A stretch of DNA of 64,000 bases from assembly GCA_032718565.1 (NCBI GenBank), contig JAVGVS010000289.1, forward strand, positions 1 to 64,000. Reading direction: 5' to 3'. This document shows positions 60,615 through 64,000 of this stretch, one piece after another. The stretch's first letter is position 1. Every line of letters starts with the position of its first letter. The position numbers and the translations under genes were made by a program. The notes under the pieces were generated by a model. That model was not told the DNA's origin. It ran no database searches and saw only the letters and a list, made by a program, of their open reading frames with translations. The stretch comes from Distichodus sexfasciatus. Lineage: Eukaryota > Chordata > Actinopteri > Characiformes > Distichodontidae.

Positions 60615-61647
60615 TAGCTATATATATATATATATATGGACACGCATTTATTAAAGAGCTGATCCCTACAAGAGCCTGGAAAAATCAAAATGGCAGACCA
60701 ACCATGAAGAAAACAAGCTTTGACAGTATGTCTGGCCTCACTTGAACACAATTAATTAATAATAAATAATGTGGTGACATGATGACTAGTCGACGTCCTC
60801 TAAAAAAACTAGAAAGATTTGCAAAAATGGAAGCACCGTGGTTGTAAAACTTTCATGATATAAGAACGAGACAAATTCAAACTTGAAAGGGTAAATGCAT
60901 TAAGATGGAGAAATGTGCGCTCATGAAATTACTATGATTTTTTCACAATGTTACTAGATGTTTAAAACAGCAAGGAAATACCCAAATGTCCTCACAGGAG
61001 AGCATAGGTGTATCTATGATCCCTACTATTCAGCTATAAACATGTTCACAAAAATCGTTACACACAATATAAATACAGGGAAGATTAGTAACATCAAGGA
61101 GTAGATAAAATTTGTAACGCGGGATTCCGTGAGGAATAAAATATCTAGCCTTGCTCAAAGTACAGGCATTACTCATCTAAGATCACACGCTTGGCCAGTT
61201 TGCTAACCGCTTTCTTGTGCAGGTCAACAGACAGAAATCTACTGTGCTACTGTCCAGACGTTACTGAATGATAAATGTGGGCACAGGGAAAATGCCAATA
61301 GTCTACTGCTGAATTACTGAAGATGCAATTACAGAAACATCAAAGGGAAAGCTATTACAGTTGCTGGTAAATCTTATCAGTACAATTCCCAGCAAGCTGA
61401 AAGAGCCTGTCTTGTAAGCAAATAATTTTACTTGAGAAAACCTGTAAATCCCGCACTGTTAATGATGACAAGGACAGGTGAAAAAAAATGTCTTTTTACT
61501 GCACAGTCTAACTTTGCTAGAGCTACTATGTATGCGGAGCCATGCTGAACAATATGGAGCAATAACCTCTAAAAGTAGCCCCTCGACACTTTCCCTAACA
61601 AGTAATTACATTCTAACGGTGCCCTTGTTTCTCCTTCCACATCAGGC

Positions 61648-62694
61648 ATGTTGCCCTCGCCCCAGGTGTGCGTGTCTACCCTGGTGACGGTGAGCACGAT
61701 GGCGGTGGTTGACCTCTACTTGCTGGAGCAGAGCATGCTGGGACCTCGGGGCGGAGCGCGTCTGGCCGTGTGGCCGTGCGTGGCGGTGGCACTGGGTGAC
61801 TTGTGCTTCCTGCTGGCGCTGCGCTTCGTCTCGGCCGGAGTGGTGTCAGAGGCCCGTTCCCCTCGCCGCGGCTTTGCCAACGCTCTTTGGTTCCTGTTCC
61901 TGTCCCTGCTGCAGTTAAAGCTCTTCTTCGTGTGCCAGAACTACAGGCAGGAGCGGCGGCCGCCGGACCCGCTGGCACGCAAGACCCTCACGCTGCTGCT
62001 GTCCGTCTGCCTGCCCTCGCTCTTCTTGATCCTGACGGGCGCCGACTACATGACGCCGCTGCGGCGGAAGCAGGAAGTACGGAGCCGACTGCTGTGGGTG
62101 GTGGTGGACCTGCTGGACATTCTGGACCTGCAGGCTGGATTGTGGGAGGCGCAGGGGGGCGTGGGCGTCCCTTTGTGGGTGGACGGCATCGTGTTTTTCT
62201 ACTGTTACGTGCTGCTGCTCCTTCTGCCCTGCGTCTCGCTCACAGAGCTGGGGGCAGCGGCGCTGCCAGGCTTGAGGGGCGCCCGGAGGGAGGCTGTCTA
62301 CCCATGGCTCAGTCTCATCACCATTAACATCTTCACGCTGGTGCTCAGGGGCGTAGGCATGCTGTGGTACAGGGACCCGCGGGTGTCCACCGTATTCCTG
62401 GGCAAGAACCTGCTGGCCCTGGCCGTGAAGCTCAGCTCGGCCTGGGAGAGACGCAGGCAGGGAAACGGGGGCGGACAGGCGGCAGGAGCCGAAGCCAGCG
62501 AAGGGAACCAGAGCGCTGGTGCGCCGACAGCTCAGGCGGAGGAACAAGGGACGAGCCGCGCGTCTCCGGCGCCTCCAGCCTCTCGTTACAACACGGTCTC
62601 ACGCAGTCACGGCCACAGTCACTCTCTTTCTCATGTGAGCCTGGACCCTGCTGAGACTTCTCTAGGACCCGCCTACATTTCCCATGAGCTCTAG
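61648..62694 (+). CDS. TMEM121-family multipass membrane protein
   Basis: A single coding exon of 348 codons begins two bases after a splice acceptor (CAG at 61643-61645). It starts MLPSPQVCVSTLVTVSTMAV and ends CISHEL-like with TAG (final residues AYISHEL). It aligns by eye with vertebrate TMEM121: VCVSTLVTV..MAVVDLYLLEQ, GDLCFLLALRFV, FQNY-like FVCQNYR, RKTLTLLLSVCLPSLFLIL, FYCYVLLLLLPCVSLTE and FLGKNLLALAVKLSS. Hydrophobic segments lie at about residues 8-30, 40-62, 77-97, 115-132, 147-165, 176-198, 220-240 and 249-265. The C-terminal 75 residues are hydrophilic, Gly/Ala/Ser-rich and probably cytosolic. Length is near that of TMEM121 (about 320), much shorter than TMEM121B. Function is poorly known. 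I leave the symbol blank because the choice between TMEM121 and a third fish paralogue cannot be made by eye. Confidence 0.88.
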   Translation: MLPSPQVCVSTLVTVSTMAVVDLYLLEQSMLGPRGGARLAVWPCVAVALGDLCFLLALRFVSAGVVSEARSPRRGFANALWFLFLSLLQLKLFFVCQNYRQERRPPDPLARKTLTLLLSVCLPSLFLILTGADYMTPLRRKQEVRSRLLWVVVDLLDILDLQAGLWEAQGGVGVPLWVDGIVFFYCYVLLLLLPCVSLTELGAAALPGLRGARREAVYPWLSLITINIFTLVLRGVGMLWYRDPRVSTVFLGKNLLALAVKLSSAWERRRQGNGGGQAAGAEASEGNQSAGAPTAQAEEQGTSRASPAPPASRYNTVSRSHGHSHSLSHVSLDPAETSLGPAYISHEL

Positions 62695-63095
62695 GCTGAG
62701 TGATGAGCATCTAAGCAGCAGCCACAGGGAGTCAACAACAGCAACAACAACATCAACAACAACAGCAACAAAAAAACTGCCAACAGCCATCACTCCAGCC
62801 TGCATTTTGGGCAGAAAAAGGGGGAGAAACTCTTCCTTTGAGCACACTTGGTACAACCAAGGGGTTTGTGCGCCCTGATCCTGTGTGATTTGCTTTTACA
62901 TGGGGACATCAATAGGGTTCTGTTGAGTGATACAGATATCTTAAGTGCCTTCTTTTAAGAGCAACAATTAAAACTGAGGTTGTTTCCCTTGAAATGACGA
63001 TTGTTTCCCTTTTCATCCTAAGTTTTAACTTTAACCGTGTACTGTGAAGCATGACAACTGTTCGTACTCCACTGTAATAAAATGTTTGATAGTCC
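62695..63095 (+). other. 3' UTR of the TMEM121-like gene
   Basis: Non-coding sequence with a CAA/CAG-rich run (about 62728-62772) leads to an AATAAA at 63076-63081, predicting a 3' UTR of about 400 nt. Confidence 0.65.
63076..63081 (+). terminator. Polyadenylation signal AATAAA of the TMEM121-like gene
   Basis: A canonical AATAAA about 380 nt after the stop codon, with GT-containing sequence (ttgatgttgctg) shortly downstream. Confidence 0.65.
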
Positions 63096-64000
63096 ACTTG
63101 ATGTTGCTGCTCCATGTTAAGTTAATACAAGCCACGTGAAGAAAAGAAACCACAGACTGCAAGCATCGGTGCGTGCTAGGTGCCGCAAGGGAGGATTTTA
63201 TTCAGACTGCAATTAGTTTGAAGGCTTGTAAAAAAACATATTTATCACCTGTCTGCTTAAAATGGAAGATTCACTGTTGAGCAAATACTGCCACCATCTT
63301 CAATATCTCCAATTTGTGTTTTTATACACATGAAAGGGTAAAATAAAAACCTCTGGGAAGGGACTTGGTAAGCCGATTCACTTCAGTTCTCATCACTTAT
63401 CGTAATTATGCAGGAGACGAAGAGCAGATTGAGGACTTGGTGCAATTATTTCACAAGCCTTTCGCATGTCTGCCCCTAATGCCAGGTACGACAAGCCCTT
63501 ATAGGTGATGACGGGGAGTGTCGTGGTCTGCAGGACAGACAGGGATTTCATTCCGTTTCCATCAGCCATCACTAATGCACTCTGCACTTTCCTCCCTGCC
63601 TCCTAAAACCACTAATACTCTTATTAATTGAAACGGGTCTCATTTTTCAAAGCTATAAGTGCTCGTGTGCTTCATATGGGACTTCATATGTGATTTACAG
63701 GAAGTATTTACAGGGCGGATTATGAGAAGGCAACCCGGCCTGACGAGTAATTTAGAAAGAGTGGGGCTATTCATTATGGCATTACAGCGAGCGTCGGTTC
63801 CCCTAAGAGCGCCAGTTCACTTCAGACGGATTTCAGAGAGATGAGCAGAGGGGCAACGAAAGAGTCCTCGAGTCCATCTCTGTGGCTTTCATCTTCGCCT
63901 TATTCTCCATTTCAAATACTCGCATTTTAGATGCACCGCCCTTGCGGCAAACTTTTAAGATTACGGCTAAGAAGGGGAAAAAAAGGCTAAACAAAATTTT
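63096..64000. other. Right-edge non-coding sequence
   Basis: No gene or repeat was recognised. The part from about 63390 to 63850 is repeat-free, of moderate GC, and has clean TAATTA/ATTAATTG-type motifs, which makes it look like a conserved non-coding element. This is composition-based only. Confidence 0.35.

Larger units (their letters stand above)
56994..61645 (+). other. Putative 5' UTR intron of the TMEM121-like gene
   Basis: The interval ends in a pyrimidine-rich acceptor (cttccacatcag, CAG at 61643-61645). Inside are an AT-rich, repeat-poor block at 58640-58990 that resembles a conserved non-coding element, and a Tc1 relic at about 59197-60614, followed by a TA microsatellite (60619-60639). 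Confidence 0.45.

Noticed and set aside
1..64000. CRISPR arrays, bacterial operons, phage or viral genes
   Set aside because: None seen; the window is vertebrate nuclear DNA with intron-containing genes and fish repeats. No endogenous retroviral gag, pol or env motif was recognised.

Overview
The window is vertebrate nuclear DNA, most likely from a ray-finned (teleost) fish. Coding sequence is split by GT-AG introns, the gaps carry Tc1/mariner, hAT and tRNA-headed SINE copies typical of fish genomes, and all four recognisable genes are conserved vertebrate genes. The species cannot be named from the sequence alone. No operons, CRISPR arrays or prokaryotic features are present.

Layout: (1) About 1-10,030, plus strand: efemp2 (fibulin-4), rebuilt as ten coding exons encoding 440 residues, with a probable 5' non-coding exon at the left edge and a polyadenylation signal at 10,021. 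(2) About 10,030-20,130: intergenic DNA with repeats, including a Tc1-type inverted-repeat element and a perfect RNA-like hairpin. (3) About 20,130-28,450, plus strand: npas4, a bHLH-PAS immediate-early transcription factor, rebuilt as eight exons encoding 927 residues. Around it are three blocks dense in MEF2, SRF (CArG), AP-1 and CRE-like motifs. (4) About 28,450-36,830: repeat-rich intergenic DNA with Tc1 relics, SINEs and a LINE-like tail. (5) 36,838-47,415, minus strand: the four downstream coding exons of mrpl11 (mitochondrial ribosomal protein L11). One intron holds a hAT element that itself carries a Tc1 insertion. The first coding exon of mrpl11 is not in the window. (6) About 55,980-63,090, plus strand: a TMEM121-family membrane protein gene with a single 348-codon coding exon and a likely promoter CpG island at about 56.4-57.1 kb, preceded by a 390-bp purine tract. 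If mrpl11 exon 1 lies beyond the right edge, this gene is nested in mrpl11 intron 1 on the opposite strand.

The genes do not form a pathway. Fibulin-4 is an extracellular elastic-fibre protein, NPAS4 a nuclear neuronal-activity factor, MRPL11 a mitoribosome subunit and the TMEM121-like protein a multipass membrane protein. The most interesting signals are the clustered activity-response motifs flanking npas4, an in-frame retainable last intron in npas4, the possible nesting of the TMEM121-like gene in mrpl11, and several cleanly delimited transposons with target-site duplications. I found no clearly undescribed biological system. The candidate enhancers and the unclassified 500-bp inverted-repeat element are the nearest to one.
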